The notes below the pieces were generated by a model. The model saw only the letters and a list, made by a program, of their open reading frames with translations. It made no database searches and was not told where the DNA came from. 64,000 nucleotides of DNA from Ypsolopha sequella. Its lineage: Eukaryota; Arthropoda; Insecta; Lepidoptera; Ypsolophidae. Made by a program: the position numbers and the translations under genes. Shown here piece by piece: positions 62,681-64,000 of the stretch; position 1 is the first letter of the stretch, and each line of letters opens with the position of its first letter. The stretch lies in the NCBI GenBank assembly GCA_934047225.1, contig OW204000.1, positions 17,440,001 to 17,504,000 of the forward strand. Reading direction: 5' to 3'.

Positions 62681-62761
62681 AGAAAACTATGATTCCCCGG
62701 ATCATATACACGTCGTGTACTGGTGCCGAAGTTTCTATTGCAAAACCAGTCTCACGGGTCT

Positions 62762-63048
62762 TTAAGAGCGTTTTGCAGCCGGATTGTGAAAAACCCGCCT
62801 TTTTCTAATTAATCGAAACAGACCACTTAAATTTAAAATTCACTCAATAGTTATTCAACAAAACCTTATTACCTATGTATTGTTTAGGCTGCCATCGCAG
62901 TTTCCATATATTTTTGAAATCTTTGCGATGGCAGCATACACAATACATAGGTAATAAGGTTTTGTTGAATAACTATTGAGTGAATTTTAAATTTAAGTGT
63001 TCTGTTAAAGGCGGGTTTTTCACAATCCGGCTGCGAAACCGCTCTTAA
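62762..63048. repeat. MITE, TTAAGAGCGG family, copy 6
   Basis: TTAAGAGCGTTTTGCAGCCG on the left, CCGGCTGCGAAACCGCTCTT on the right. This is the best-preserved fold-back of the family: long arms through AACAAAACCTTATTACCTAT and its complement. Confidence 0.9.
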
Positions 63049-63435
63049 CCCTTTATAAAGCATAGAAAATGAGCTCTGTATGAATACTGAGAAAAACCTA
63101 AAAATAAAACGAAAAAGGTTCATTCCTTTGATTAAAATTTATTTTTATTTTATATTTGATGGACTGATAAATTTTTATTGTTTTTTTCTTACGATGTGTC
63201 ACAAAAACTTGGTGGCATCACTACCTTAAAAAGGGTTAAAGGTCGATTCTTCAAATATTGAACGAAATCATAAGAAAAAGCTATACTGCCAAAAACTTGT
63301 TTCTAGGAAAAGATATAAATATGTATACAAATAATGCACTTTACACAAATAATAACTGTTTTTCTAAATTAAGATTAAAGCTGTAACATTAATCATCTAT
63401 TTTTGCATATAGTACATAATTTTTGGTACAAATTG
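63049..63435. other. Intron sequence, nothing recognised
   Basis: AT-rich with no feature. Confidence 0.5.
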
Positions 63436-63588
63436 GTGTCGATTCGATGTAGCACTATTTAACTTATTCGACAGGACTAAAACTTAATTTAAGCGTTCTG
63501 TATTTTTCTTTCTGTATCGAAAAGACACTCTTAAACTAAGTTTAGTCCTGTCAAATAACTTAAATCATGCTACACCGAATCGAAACTA
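63436..63588. repeat. Small MITE
   Basis: GTGTCGATTCGATGTAGCA and TGCTACACCGAATCGAAAC are opposed ends. The inner stem is TTCGACAGGACTAAAACTTA with TAAGTTTAGTCCTGTCAAAT. Confidence 0.8.
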
Positions 63589-63814
63589 TCGGTGGCGGAA
63601 CGAGTATCTATTAGCCCCCCAATAAAAGAATATTTATTTACGTTATCTGCTTTTTTCCATTTTTGAGAAGGCTTGAAGCTACGCTTGGGAGAGGCTGAAG
63701 CCCCACAGGCCCTCCCCCTTCCACCGCCAATGGTGGTACCGTTTAAGCATTATTATTATTTCTTACAATTTTATTACAAATCCGAAGAATAGACCCTTAA
63801 CTCACAGATAAGAT

Positions 63815-63930
63815 TCATGCCGGCCTCTACATTTCATTTGACATAGAAAGTAACAGCACCAACTTTAACTGGCTTGGCCATTGTATTTATTTCATGATTG
63901 CGCAACTCAGGGTTATACTCTGAAATACAA
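63815..63930. repeat. Short dispersed repeat, copy 2
   Basis: It matches 62561-62680 in the same orientation and is directly followed by a SINE fragment. Confidence 0.65.
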
Positions 63931-64000
63931 GTCACAGTTCACACCCGTACATCCACGTTTCACTGACGGTATTACGTCCCGCCGTACTTCGGGCATAAAG
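63920..64000 (-). mobile_element. SINE fragment at the window edge (28962 family)
   Basis: CAAGTCACAGTTCACACCCG, then CGTCCCGCCGTACTTCGGGC, is the reverse complement of the SINE body. It may continue beyond 64000. Confidence 0.65.

Overview
The window is nuclear DNA of an insect, almost certainly a moth or butterfly. It is AT-rich and its genes have short exons in long introns. It is crowded with repeats of kinds common in Lepidoptera: tRNA-derived SINEs, RTE-type LINE tails, mariner and hAT relics and many fold-back MITEs. There is no sign of bacterial, plasmid or viral organisation and no CRISPR array.

Two real protein genes are present, arranged tail to tail, each lacking its 5' exons. 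On the + strand, six exons between 4885 and 25741 encode 313 residues of a dual-specificity phosphatase of the DUSP15/22 (JSP1) group, including the HCLAGMSRS active site, followed by a long Ser/Arg/Pro-rich tail. On the - strand, six exons between 59059 and 39622 encode about 300 residues of a TMEM184B-type seven-pass membrane protein ending in LLSSDDEFQ. All exon junctions keep frame and have GT..AG borders. The 5' exons of the phosphatase should lie left of position 1 and those of TMEM184B right of 64000. The 13.9 kb between the two stop codons (25742-39621) is a convergent intergenic region.

Everything else is intron or intergenic sequence. From left to right: 1-4884 is an intron with MITEs, a composite palindrome plus tandem-repeat element and an RTE tail. 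10805-25628 is the last phosphatase intron (14.8 kb). It holds a hAT-derived ORF relic, a hAT MITE with an 8-bp target duplication, a dead mariner, a 1-kb inverted-arm element, a 5'-truncated LINE and a 950-bp ACTGTATT satellite. 25742-39621 holds SINEs, MITEs, a (TCA)n tract and a LINE 3' fragment with a zinc finger. The TMEM184B introns hold more MITEs, a possible Crypton-type recombinase fragment with a hairpin, a perfect 100-bp-arm palindrome abutting a LINE 3' end, nested retroelements, a tRNA-Trp-type primer-binding site of an LTR element, and a solo arm of the 1-kb inverted element.

The two genes have no evident functional link. The notable biology lies in splice choices of the phosphatase gene and in the layered mobile elements.
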